Positions 24,662-35,002 of a DNA stretch of 64,000 bases are shown one piece after another. The translations under genes were made by a program, and so were the position numbers. The number at the start of each line of letters is the position of its first letter. Position 1 is the first letter of the stretch. Where the stretch lies: the NCBI RefSeq assembly GCF_026914185.1, contig NC_070560.1:6253501-6317500 (forward strand), written 5' to 3'. The notes under the pieces were generated by a model. The model was not told the origin of the DNA. It worked only from the letters and a program-made list of their open reading frames with translations, and searched no databases. This stretch comes from Puccinia triticina (Eukaryota; Basidiomycota; Pucciniomycetes; Pucciniales; Pucciniaceae).

Positions 24662-25128
24662 CAACGGTGGGCCAGCTACGCTAACTGTAGCGTTAGCGTA
24701 GCTGAATTCTGCTAACTTTTAGCATAGCATTAGCGGAATTGCTTCATCTCTGCACTAACGCTATGCGCACAGGGTGCGCAGCCATTTTAGCTGTTAGCGT
24801 AGTGTTAGCGCAGATGCGAGCAATGGCGCTAACGCTACACACAGAGGGCGCCAAAGAAAGCGCGCTTCGCTGCGCCACAGCGCTTTTAGCAGAAAAAAGG
24901 GCTGTTTTTCCGCTAAAAGCGCTGTAGCGCAGCGTAGCGTAGCTTAGCGACTGTAGCGGCGCGCTAACACTAACAAAAAATTGGCGCACTTTTAGCGCCG
25001 CTGAAAATCAGCGCAGCGTAGCGGCGCTAACTGCGCGCTAACGCTATTCAAAATTGGCGGGCGCTTTTTGCCGCTACACTAACATGTAGCACTGAAATAG
25101 CATAGTGTAGCGTAGCGGCCCACTGTTG
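24662..25128. mobile_element. non-autonomous element A1, CAAC...GTTG ends, 7-bp target duplication
   Basis: Left end CAACGGTGGGCC, right end GGCCCACTGTTG; read inward, both continue into GCTACGCTA. It is flanked by GTATCTG (24655-24661) and GTAGCTG (25129-25135), a 7-bp duplication with one difference. The 467-bp interior has no coding capacity. It is made of iterated self-complementary pieces (GTTAGCG, GCTAACGCTA, TAGCGCAGCG), so it could fold on itself along most of its length. A close relative lies at 63412-63764 and structurally similar elements at 31104 and 32015. Confidence 0.85.
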
Positions 25129-25135
25129 GTAGCTG

Positions 25136-26034
25136 GCTGGAGCTGGTGTGATGTCACTTGTCATAAACTGGCTATTTTCTTTTCCTGATTTTGGCACCTC
25201 CTGCAACACAAACAGATATGTAACCCTGTTGTAATCTACAAGCTTACAGCAATATTGAGAAAGCTTGCATTTCCGGCGGTGTGGTGTGCCAAATCTGTTT
25301 CAAGTATCAAATTACATAAAGTGATGGTTGAATACATGAGAAGGAGGTATATTCTTAGATTTATTATTGCATAATTAGATTCTACAGGTCATTTAACCCC
25401 TAGTCACTCACTTGAACCACTAGGATAGCTCCACTCAGTCAAAAGTTATTTTGGTTAAATGGTTTTCATCCAACATAAGTACATAGTATAGTAGTATATT
25501 GGTAGTACATAATATGGTATTAGAGCCAACCACAACTGGATCATGTTTTTCTTTGTGCATATTCAATTAGAGTTAAGGCTAGAACCACAAGTTGGCCATA
25601 TTTGTATGCATATTCAATTAGACTTAGGGCTAGAACCACATGTTGGCCGCCTTGTAGATAGACTATGTAAGGAGCCCTTCCTCCCCCCTTATATGAATTC
25701 AGCATGTGAATAGCAGCCACCAACCAACCAGTCACTCATTCATTTAACAGTGTGATCTCAAACATCCACTGACCCAACACCTGTGATCATAATCAGGTTC
25801 TTAAATAGCTTGTGTCATTGCACATCATCTAAATTGTTTGATCTAAGTCTGATAAAGACTACTGCACATAGTCATCTCTATCAAGGTTTTGCCACAACAA
25901 TAAATAAATTTTGTTGTCAGAATCCTTGTGTAGTACAATAGAGGGGCAGGTCCTTCAAACCACCCGTAACATAAATATTGCTTAACTGCAATATCATATT
26001 TGTTATCTCCCCCTCACAGAAATTCCACCCGTCC
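25136..26034. repeat. probable LTR-derived sequence
   Basis: No gene is supported. The stretch from about 25384 to 25980 shares phrases with the solo-LTR-like insert at 48.3-49.0 kb (ACCCCTAGTCAC near the start, CCACAAGTTGGCCA in the middle, then a TAAGGAG box and CT-rich leader, and AATAAA-type signals near the end). It is therefore probably an LTR or LTR remnant. Its borders could not be fixed. Confidence 0.45.
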
Positions 26035-26042
26035 CAAAGGAG

Positions 26043-27019
26043 TAGAGATAGTCATTTGGGACCCGGGTACCAAGCAGTACCCGGGTACCACACCGCTTTT
26101 TGGCCAATTTCAGGTACCCAGTACCGCACCCGGCACCGCCTGGGAGGTACCACGAGTACCGCTGGCAGGTACCGCGGGTACCACCCGTGATATTTTTTGG
26201 TGTGGCAGCCTCCTGCTGTCCTGCTTGCTCCATCCAGTTTGTTGCCGTCCTTTGCAACAAGCTGGAGGGCAAACAGGCCACTGTTTGCCAGGAGGGACTC
26301 CTCCCGGCAAGCACTGGCTCTCCTCTTTGACCGGAGGAATCCCTCCGGTTGAGGAGGAATACACACCTCTGACCGGAGGAATTGATCCATCCAATTGGAG
26401 GCATGTACACCTCTTTGACCGGAGGAATGGCTCCGGTCAAAGAGGCAAGTCCACCCAGCGAGCTAGATATGCGTCCAGCTCACCCGGTGGACATCCCTTG
26501 CCAAGCTGGATACATAATATGTATTCAGCTTGCCAAGATGGCTCATCCCTCACCAAGATGGATACACAATATCCAGCTCGGCTAGGGAGGTCTCACGGCG
26601 AGCTGGACACATCCAGCTCCCTTGGAAGATTCCTCTCGGCGAACTGGATACATATGTATCCCGCTTGGCGAGGGGACTCCTCCAGCTCATCAAGAGGTTC
26701 TTTGGCGTCTGCAAGCTGGATACAATATATGTATCCAGCTTCGCGGGAGGAGTCCCCTTGGCGAGCTGGATACGCCGAGAGGAATCCTCCTAGCTTGCTG
26801 GGAGGCCTTTGCCGAGCTGGATCTACCAAGTCCAGGCTCTCAATCCCCCTGGGGGTGGGAGGTACTTGTAGGCGGTACCCGGGTACCGCACTGCTTTCCG
26901 GCCAAAACCCGGTACCTAGTACTGCACCCGGCACCGCTGCGCGGGTGCAAGGCGGGTGCAAGGGGGTACCCGCCAAGCGGTACTAGGTACACACCGCGGG
27001 TACCAAATGACTATCTCTA
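26043..27019. mobile_element. non-autonomous hAT-like element with 8-bp target duplication
   Basis: Perfect 17-bp terminal inverted repeats, TAGAGATAGTCATTTGG (26043-26059 and, inverted, 27003-27019), are flanked by an exact 8-bp duplication CAAAGGAG (26035-26042 and 27020-27027). An 8-bp duplication with TIRs starting TAGAG is the hAT signature. The 977-bp interior has no transposase. It is filled with GGTACC / ACCCGGGTACC palindromes near both ends and, in the centre, with repeated GGAGGAAT and GAGCTGGATAC units that pair with each other (AGCTGGATACA / TGTATCCAGCT). Confidence 0.9.
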
Positions 27020-27167
27020 CAAAGGAGTTCTCACAGCGGTCCAACTTTGGACCTCCAACTTGACTACAGCCACAGCTGACTTTAGCCAACAGAAGAATAC
27101 AGCTTCTGTATCTCTCTCTCCTCTCTCCATGCCCCCCCATGACCATTGATATGCATTCCCCATGCGT

Positions 27168-28101
27168 TGTGGAACTACTCAAAGGGGAGAATAGAGCTTG
27201 GAAGGTAAATGGATAGCAACACTAGTACTAATGTAAGCTATGCAAGGGTGCTGATGAGGCTGCCTTCCTGACTAATGCTGAGGGGATGAGAGTAACACTA
27301 AGAAAAAAGAAGAAAAGGTGTGGCTGATTTCTGCTTGATCTTAGGAGCTAGTACTATGAGCTTTAACTACTGACTACTGAGGGTAAGAGAGATGGAGGAT
27401 TGATGAGAGTGGGGAACTTATAATTTCTGTATCCAAAATTATCTATAAATTCTGTATATATTTCTCTGCATGAGGTACAAGTGAGGGGGGGGGGAAGACG
27501 ATTCTTATAGTAAGGAGGGATGAGCACAGACAATGAAGAGTTCTGGCTATGAGAATGAAGGTTGTACAAATGAGGAAGAGTGATGTGAACATAGTAACAG
27601 TATGTAATGATGAGCAATGCTGAAAAGGGAATGCTGGTTATGGGAATAAAAGAATGTACTAATGGGGAAAAGTGATGAGAACATAGTAACTACTTGTAAT
27701 GATGAGCACTACTGAAAGAGGTAAGCACAGATCTAATGATGTAATGTGTACAATAGCCATAGTACATAATGAGGAATGTATGTAAAGGGTTTAGTATGTG
27801 AAAGTAATTATGTAAAAGGGATGTACTGTAATGATTCCAGTAAGTTACTAATGAATTGAGTATTGTAACTAATGAAGACTGTAGATTATCTGTAAGTCTT
27901 ATATCCTCTATAACTATTGAACCATTGAAGATAAGGGTATACTATGTATGAGGGACTATATGTGAAATTTGATGTAGAATCTGAATATGCAATAATAATG
28001 AGGTATTTGTGAAGGGTTATGGGGAAATGTTCAATGTAATGATGAATATATGTAAAAGAAAGCAATAAAATACTACTTATGGTTTGGAATGGAGCACCAC
28101 A
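27168..28101 (-). mobile_element. solo LTR of the LARD-like family, reverse orientation
   Basis: On the minus strand it begins TGTGGTGCTCCATTCCAAACC and ends in TTCCACA, matching the two LTRs at 52359-53389 and 56939-57971. It is flanked by an exact 4-bp duplication GCGT (27164-27167 and 28102-28105), so it is a complete solo LTR left by recombination. It is shorter (934 bp) and diverged from the pair in the right part of the window. Confidence 0.85.
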
Positions 28102-28105
28102 GCGT

Positions 28106-29139
28106 GCTGGCTGGTCATTGGGGGAGTGTGTATATGTACTCCGCTCCAGGACCAATCTGTTCCGGCCATCAGCATGGTGAACGGTTATGGGGTATGTACT
28201 TCTTCCCCTTGAGCTCCGTTTTTGAGGGGCTGTGTACCCAATCCATGACTTTTTGGCAGGGTGAAAATCCCCCGGGGAGCAGGAGCCTGTGATTAGGTTA
28301 TTTTTTTGCATTTTGTTTTTCATTATTCTCTTGTGTCCAGCTGAGGGGTCCAAATACTCCAAGAAATTGGAGGAGGGGCAAGAAAAATCCCCTTTGCCGG
28401 GGGGCAGAAAAAAATAATGGAGATTTCAATTTTTTTGATTTGCAGTGCGCAAAGCAGTTTGAGGCAGTGCGCACTGTGGCTGGGATAGGGAATTGTCAGC
28501 CTTAGAGTCATTGCGGCTGGCCTAAATTCTGCCTTTTCTACTCTTTTATACCTAAATTACTTTATATCTTTTTCATCTTAAGAGTTATCTTTTTTTTCGC
28601 TTCACATTCTGCTTCCTCATGCAATTTTAACCCTAGCTACAACTTACTATTTCTTTGTAACTCTACTCCTTCCCTGAGTTCTTGAGTTGTGGTGCACATG
28701 TGCAGCAGTGACGTGTAAGCGCTGCTAGGCGCGCCAACCACTTGTACATATGTAATTACATAAGCAAACAGTGAATTTATTTTTAAATTGAGGATCCCCC
28801 TTGCATCAGAGGGATCCACAGACTTCAGACAACCAGAACCACAGCTTCAGACACCCTAGGATCACCAACCAAAAGGGCACTATACTCCCAGTACACCTTC
28901 CATCACAAGCACCAAGGATATTGACAGTTTGTAACCTTTTTCACTGAACCTTGAGTATCTCAGAGGTACACCTCTGTCTCTTGATTGTCTTCTCTCCCTG
29001 TTTCTTTTTCCCCTCTTTTGATCACAGGTCTTCATATATCTTGAATTTATATCCAAAGAATATCTCAGACTATTCATCCTTCCTTTTCTGTGGTTTTTGT
29101 CAGTAACAAACCACATAGGTTTCCCTTTAAGGAACCTTG
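28106..29139. other. intergenic, no supported gene
   Basis: No intron-bearing or motif-bearing frame is visible. The sequence is AT-rich, with short open frames on the minus strand that end without continuation. Confidence 0.4.
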
Positions 29140-30233
29140 CACCAGGTGAGATATGTTCCCACTCCCCAGGGAGTGCCTTACTGTAAATTTTTTCCATAAC
29201 TGTGCTGGAGGCCTTTGGTAAAGAAATATTGAATAGGTATGAACAAGACTGGAAGTCAGCTTGAAATCAGTTGGAAATCATCCTGAAATAAACCATAAAT
29301 TGCCAAGGAATAATCCAGAACTCATCTGGAATTCATCCAGAACTCATCCAAAATAGAGGCCTTTCTTGGCTCTGTGACCAGTGTGTCCTTTTCATGGGGA
29401 TTTGAAAGGCGCAGTATGTCATATTGTCCCCCTTATGTACTTGCGTACATCAGGGGGACAATTGGTGTCTCAACACAAAGTTTTTACTTTTCATGTGGCT
29501 GTGAAAGGCCCATCCTGTGATATTTCCACCTCAATGTACGTGCGTACATTAGGGTGACTATTAGCAAAGTGCAAAAAATTTCACTTGCATGTGCACATGT
29601 GGATTTTGAAAAGCAAAAAAAAAAAACCACACAATCATTTTTGTGAAGAGTCCAGGATATGTGGCCAAACTGGGGTGGCACTGCAATCCAACCTTGACTT
29701 ACCTCAGACTTTCACCCCAATACAATAGTTTATCACCATTTTTTTAGCCAAATTCAAATTAATTACAGCATTTCCAAGAAAATGGGTTTCACTAATTTTA
29801 CTGCAACATTACCACATTCCGAAATTCTAAACCCAATAATACCAAGTTGTTTTTTACTTTAATTTTGTACATGAGGGCATATAATGTGAATTACAAGAAA
29901 CTCATTTTTTTTACAGGAATTACATTCAAGAATGGCAATTTTGCTTTCCTATCCTTCAACATCATCAAACAGGAGCAATTGATGAGTTGGACTTGGGTGA
30001 AATATCATTTCATCATATTTTTTCCTCTAGTTGTACCTAGAAAACAAAAGAGTTCTACACAACATTGTGTTGACTCCCAAATCAATTCTGACTGACTTTT
30101 GACTCACTTCTGCATCCAATTCAATTCATTTAGGGATGAGTTACTGATGCACATCAGGCTCAAATCCGACCAGAACTCATATCAAATTCAGCTCTGGCAC
30201 TCCCTGGGGAGTGGGAACATATCTCCCCTGGTG
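29140..30233. mobile_element. CACTA-like non-autonomous element, 38-bp TIR, 3-bp duplication
   Basis: The left terminus (29140-29177) starts CACCAGGTGAGATATG and the right terminus (30196-30233), inverted, starts CACCAGGGGAGATATG. The two arms match over 38 bp with one difference. Both are flanked by TTG (29137-29139 and 30234-30236), a 3-bp duplication as used by CACTA/EnSpm elements. The interior (1,094 bp in all) is AT-rich and non-coding. It has repeated CATCYGGAATTCATCC-like words and two GTACNTGCGTAC palindromes (near 29440 and 29540). Confidence 0.75.
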
Positions 30234-30660
30234 TTGACTATCCTCAGAGGAGTCTAAAAAATTGTGGCTGATTAGACTTGTCTAATTCAGATACCTTTCA
30301 TGTTTACATTGTGAGAAGAGGCTGTTGAAATCTCTGGCACAGCTTGGCAGCACTTGTCAGAATAAGAGCCTGTCCACTCACTTTCTGTTTCCTGTTCTAC
30401 CTGGCCGTGTGGTCTTTCTATGTCCTGTCTGACCAAGTGGTCTGTTTCTTCCTGTCCTGTATGGCCATGTGGCCTTTTTCCTGTCCTGTCTGACCAAGTG
30501 GTCTTTTTCTTCCTGTCCTGTCTGGCCATGTGGCCTTGTTCCTGTCCTGTCTCACCAAGTGGTCCTCCTGTCCTATCCTGTTGTCATTTTTGAGTTGCAC
30601 AGACCTGTCACGGTAGCAGCTCGGCAACTCGGCGGGGTGAGGAGGAACAACTGCGGCAGC

Positions 30661-30710
30661 ACTATCATCTAATTAGGTTTTGCTATAAGCTTTGTATATT
30701 AGATGATAGT
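30661..30710. repeat. perfect 13-bp inverted repeat (hairpin)
   Basis: ACTATCATCTAAT at 30661-30673 is exactly complementary to ATTAGATGATAGT at 30698-30710, with a 24-nt loop. It may be the remains of a very small transposon. Confidence 0.7.
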
Positions 30711-30866
30711 TTATACCTTGTTTTTCCTCTTTCCTTCCTCACTCATCTTTGTCCCATCTCCTGCACCATCTTCAGGTGCATATCTCTTCTGTTTGCTTCC
30801 TCCAGTCCCATAAATTGGTCTCATAGCTCACAGCCATATATCTGGCATTTCATAGTCATTTCATTA

Positions 30867-31088
30867 GGGGGATTCAAAGTTGGCCATGCACGACTTGCAT
30901 GCACTTTTGCAAGTTGGTGTTCAAGGCTTTTATTGAACATCAATATTCAAAAAAACATTCAAGCAGGCTTAGGGTATGTAGTACAGTGTGGCTTGCATGC
31001 ACTTTTGCAACTTGGTGTTCAAGAACAAACTTGAACACTGACTTGCAAAAGTGCATGGAAGTTGCATCTGGCCAACTTTGAAACCCCC
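30867..31088. mobile_element. TA-flanked miniature element (Tc1/mariner type), copy 1
   Basis: Terminal inverted repeats GGGGGATTCAAAGTTGGCCA and its near-perfect inverse TGGCCAACTTTGAAACCCCC are bounded by TA on both sides (30865-30866 and 31089-31090). It is 222 bp long, with no coding capacity. Inside are repeated TTGCATGCACTTTTGCAA words that are themselves near-palindromic. A TA duplication and a short G-rich TIR point to mobilisation by a Tc1/mariner-type transposase. Copies or relatives lie at 12196 and 37660. Confidence 0.85.
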
Positions 31089-31103
31089 TATTGTTCCTAG
31101 GCC

Positions 31104-31948
31104 CAACAAAGGGTAGGTACGCCAAGGCTGAAACGCTGCGCTGCGCTGAAAAAAAAGCGGTCTTTTAGCGCAGCGCAGCGGGGAACCGCTGCGCGGTCAG
31201 CCCAAAAAGCGGTAGCGCAGCGCCAGTCCCGCTGCGCTACCGCTGAAAATAGCGGGGTCCCGCTTTTTTCCCGACCCAAAAAAGCGGTAGCGCAGCGGGC
31301 GGGGCCACTCCTTTCAGCGCCGCGCAGCGGCCACCAAAACAGCTGCGCTTTGCGCTGCGCTGCGCTTTTTTGGCTGGCAGCGGGGGAGCGCTACGCAGCC
31401 AGCTCAAAAAGCGGTAGCGCAGCGATGGTTCCGCTGCGCTACCGCTGAAAGTAGCGGGTCCCTGCTTCTTGCCAGACCCAAAAAGCGGTAGCGCAGCGGG
31501 CGGGGCCGCTACTTTCAGCGCAGCACAGCGGCCACCAAAACCGCTGCGCTTCACACTGCGCTTTCACCCTTGGTTACGCTACGCGTAACGCGTAGATAAC
31601 GGTAACGTAACACAATTTTTCTCGTTATCTACACGTTACGCGTAATGGCGGTGCGATTAAGTTATTTCACCACATTAAGCCATTTTTTTATACTCGCTGT
31701 GTTATCCGGGCGCGCGGAGCCCCTGAGAACGGGCAAAAAATGAGGCAAAAAAGCCTTAAATGGCCCGTTATTGCGTTATCCGGGGGATAACACAATAACG
31801 GGCCTCAAAAATGAGGCCTGTTACGTTACGCGCAGGGCCTGAAATGACCCCGTTACTAGTAAAGTAACGGGGGGGGGCCGGATAACGGGGGTAATTACGT
31901 TACCAAAATTGCGCGGATAACGCAACGTAACGTGACAACCCTTTGTTG
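31104..31948. mobile_element. non-autonomous element B1, CAACAAAGGG ends, 7-bp target duplication
   Basis: The ends CAACAAAGGG and CCCTTTGTTG are perfect 10-bp inverted repeats, flanked by an exact 7-bp duplication CTAGGCC (31097-31103 and 31949-31955). The 845-bp interior has two parts. From 31120 to 31565 are iterated AAAGCGGTAGCGCAGCG / CGCTGCGCTACCGCT motifs arranged as two ~201-bp tandem units. From 31570 onward are TTACGCGTAAC, GATAACGGTAACG and GGATAACGC motifs shared with the neighbouring element B2. No coding region is present. The second part may be a nested sister element. Confidence 0.88.
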
Positions 31949-32014
31949 CTAGGCCCCCCTTTGGACCTTGCTGGGGGGCTCTCTAGTTGTGTGTTCTAAG
32001 TCCGCACCTTGGAC

Positions 32015-33302
32015 CAACAAAGGGTAGTTACGCTACGCGTAACACTTAGATAACGGTAACGTAACGGAATTTTTGCCGTTATCTACGTGTTACGCGTAAC
32101 ATTTGAGAGAAATAGGAAAACTGAAGAGATTGCATTTCTTATGAGTAACAGTTAAAAATAAATACAATAATTAATGGGTTTAGTTTTACCTGAAGGCAGA
32201 TAGAATCCTACAGCCTATTTGAGTTGACCTGACAAAAGACTTGAGACGTTAAGATTTTAAATAACAAAAATTTGTTTATCTTTCTGGTTGTTAAACAAAG
32301 AAGAACAGATGATTAGCTCTTAATCATGTTTTTGTTTTGTCAGGTTTGAGTTGAAAAGAAAGAACAACTTTACTTTGACAGATGATGGTTGTTAAACTAA
32401 GATTGAGTAAAGTGCTCTTAAGCAGTGTTGCTTTTCCGCTTGTTGATGATTGGCAAGCTTATTTGGTTTGTTAAACTCAAAATACTACTGTTTGAGTTTT
32501 AAGATATAGATTTGCTTTTAAGTCATTATATCTTAAATGGTTTGTGAAATGTCATATTACTTACGAGTTAATCACACTTAGTTGACTGTTTTGGGTTTTG
32601 GTTTGAACTTCAATTTCAAGGTTTGAACTGATCAGGAAGATAAGTTATAAGCTTATTTGATCTTTCTACATAAGGAAATCTAAGGCTGACTCACTTGGAG
32701 CTTGATGATCGAAGATCAATAAGTTTTTGAGTGATGACTTCAGTTGTGTCACCATGTGATTCAAGAGCGCAAGGCTTCTTGTGGTTTGCCTTGTCCAGGA
32801 TACCTGTCACAAGATTTGAAACAAAATGAATTTGCATATTCATATTTTTGTTTTAATGAGTGTACTCAAGGTACTACTCACCTTGGTTACTCCTCTTAAG
32901 AGGGTGAAGCTGATTCCAACAATGTTGGTGCAATTACATTATTGCACCACAGGAAGGCTCTTATTTTTATGTTATTTACGTTATTGGGGCACACATGGCC
33001 CCTGATAACAAGCAAACATCAAGGCAAAAACAGCCTCCAATGGTCTGTTTTTATGTTGGCCGCTGATATCAAGCAAATATTAAGGCAAAAACAGCCTTAA
33101 TTGGTCTGTTTTTGTGTTATCCTGCGGATAATGCACCAACGGGCCGCTTTTTTGAGGCCTGTTACATTACGTGCGGGGCTTAATTGGGGTGGCTTAAAAT
33201 TACCCCATTATTAGTAAAGTAACAGGGAGCCCCGGGTAATGAGGGTAGTTATGTTACCCAAAAATGTCAGATAACATAGATTAATGTAACTGCCCTTTGT
33301 TG
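32015..33302. mobile_element. non-autonomous element B2, CAACAAAGGG ends, 7-bp target duplication
   Basis: The ends are CAACAAAGGGTAGTTAC and, inverted, CAACAAAGGGCAGTTAC, flanked by an exact 7-bp duplication CTTGGAC (32008-32014 and 33303-33309). It is 1,288 bp long. The left 90 bp and right ~370 bp consist of TTACGCGTAAC, GATAACGG and GGATAA words shared with B1. The middle (~32110-32930) is AT-rich with TTTGTTAAAC / GTTTAAC words and has no coding frame. The same host repeat without this insertion lies at 44637-44650 (CTCGGACATG). Confidence 0.9.
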
Positions 33303-33455
33303 CTTGGACATGTAATCAAGTCACCAAGTCTGAGCATCTTATCACCAGACCCATCCAGATCCATTCTCTTCTGGTCATACCTCCGTGGTCACATCTCCCT
33401 TCCCCACTCAAAGTCTTCAAGTGAAACTTTAACAGCACTCCCTTAAGGAGTAGCA

Positions 33456-34980
33456 TTGCTAGTGGATTTTAGTTCCCACCTACAGGTCCACAGAGCCTTG
33501 ATTATCATCTCTCACATCTTCTCTTTCTCTGTTACTGTTTGTTATTTATTTATCCCTGTTGGGTGTCAGCTTTTAGTGAAAAAACAACCCGGTACCCAGG
33601 TACCCGCTGGCCGCATCCGCAGAAACCGCCAAAGGCCCCCAAGTTTGCTTGGGGATTGGGGCCTCAGGCGGCCAGTGCGGGCAATCAAGAAAGATTATTC
33701 ACTCTCCCAATGGCCAGCTGGCAATTTCATTGGCTGAGAGGCACAGACCCAACCCAAAGCAAACGGAAGGAGGGGTTCCTCCCTCCTTCCAATTATTTTT
33801 TTGGTCAGGTTTGCTGTCAGCTGAGCTCTAGCGTCTCATCAGCTGAGAGGCACAGGCCCAACCCAAAGCAAAGGAGGGGTTACTCCCTCCTCCAAATCAC
33901 TCCTCAGCGACTCATCAGCTGTGAGGCACAGGCCCAACCCAACATAACCAGAAGGAGGGGTTCATCCTTCCTTCCAATCACTTTTTTTAAGGGGGGTACT
34001 TGCGGTGCCAGGTGTTGGGTTTGGGTGAAAAAATGGGTGTGGTACTCAGGTGCCAACGGGTACCTGTGTCCACTGGGGCATTCCCTTGGCTGGGACATTG
34101 AGTGGACACTACCTGCAGTGTGTGACAAGTTTTTTGCAGTGCCCAAAGTACATCAGAAAAAAATGGTAATTTTTACCTAAGAGCAGGCAAGAGACCGCTC
34201 TACACTGAAAGAGAATAAGATAAAAAAAAACAATTAAAAGTAAACAATTGTGGTTCAAGATGAATATGATCTATTTTGGATAGCAGCCAGAGCCTCTTTT
34301 TATCCTATTTTTGTTTTGCTTCAGCAAAACGGCTAAAAAGTTTCACTATGTTATCTGGAAATTATAACATAGCTCCCTATCAGCCTCTTTGTTTCTATTT
34401 TACTTGCTTCTTATTACTCAGACACTTATCAAATGTTTCTCCAGCTCTTGGAGTGGATTTTGTGGTGCTGGTCTTGACTCCTTGGACATTGCCCAGAGAA
34501 AAGGATAGGGCTTTGGTTAGCTCCTATCTGATCTTCATCCCTTGTGCCATTGTACTGCTTACCTTTGGCACCTGTTTTGATTCTCTTGAGTAGAGACTTG
34601 ATGCCGGGATATTCCTCAAGCTTGCTTTGCTGCTTGCGGTTGTTTTGTCTGTATGCATAAACTTCCTGGGCTGCCCTTTGCCATTGGACAGTGGAAAAAG
34701 GTTCACTTTTGCTTACCATTTACTGCAGCATCCTTCTCAATTTATGAGAAGGGTGCTGTTAGTCAGAATTCAAGGGGAGAGATAACTTGGTTTGCTCTCT
34801 GGAGGCTCCTCTTTCATGTACAAATTGCTCTGGCCCTTGGCACAAGCTGCAGTTTCAATTCAAGACACTTGATCATGATTTTTTTCAACAGGTGCATGTG
34901 AGGTGGGGAAAAAAATCTATACCAAAATTGGATCTAACTTTCAAAGCTTGTGTAGACAGTGGATTCAATAAACTTGGATA
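33456..34980. other. repeat-rich intergenic region with a three-unit tandem array
   Basis: From about 33730 to 33990 three units of GCTGAGAGGCACAGGCCCAA followed by CCCAAAGCAAANGGAGGGGTT and a CCTTCC tract repeat at ~65-100 bp spacing. Blocks with GGTACCCAGGTACCCG and its inverse flank this array on both sides (33590 and 34045), resembling the GGTACC-rich ends of the element at 26043. The rest (34060-34980) has only short frames on both strands and no supported gene. Confidence 0.5.
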
Positions 34981-35002
34981 GGTAGATAATTTGAAGTAGA
35001 TA

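Larger units (their letters stand above)
30357..33450. repeat. host repeat E2 carrying at least three nested insertions
   Basis: This segment matches repeat E1 (44284-44763) piecewise. The start TCAGAATAAGAG...CACTCACTTTC is at 30357. A TCCTGT-rich minisatellite (30390-30585, ~26-bp units around CTGGCCATGTGGCC) follows. Further right comes the block at 31949-32014 (TAGGCCCCCCTTTGG, TTGCTGGGGGGCTCTC), which resumes at 33303 (CTTGGACATG...AGTCTGAGC). The pieces are separated by the elements at 30867, 31104 and 32015. Its right border is uncertain. Confidence 0.65.

Noticed and set aside
26000..26986. 328-residue open frame on + and overlapping frames on -
   Set aside because: It lies wholly inside the hAT-like element with 17-bp TIRs and arises from palindromic GGTACC and GAGCTGGATAC repeats, so frames are open on both strands by composition.
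30287..30627. Charged repetitive open frames on both strands
   Set aside because: Produced by the ~26-bp TCCTGT minisatellite of repeat E2.
31237..31554. 105-residue Ala/Arg-rich frame on -
   Set aside because: Lies in the iterated GCGGTAGCGCAGCG interior of element B1.
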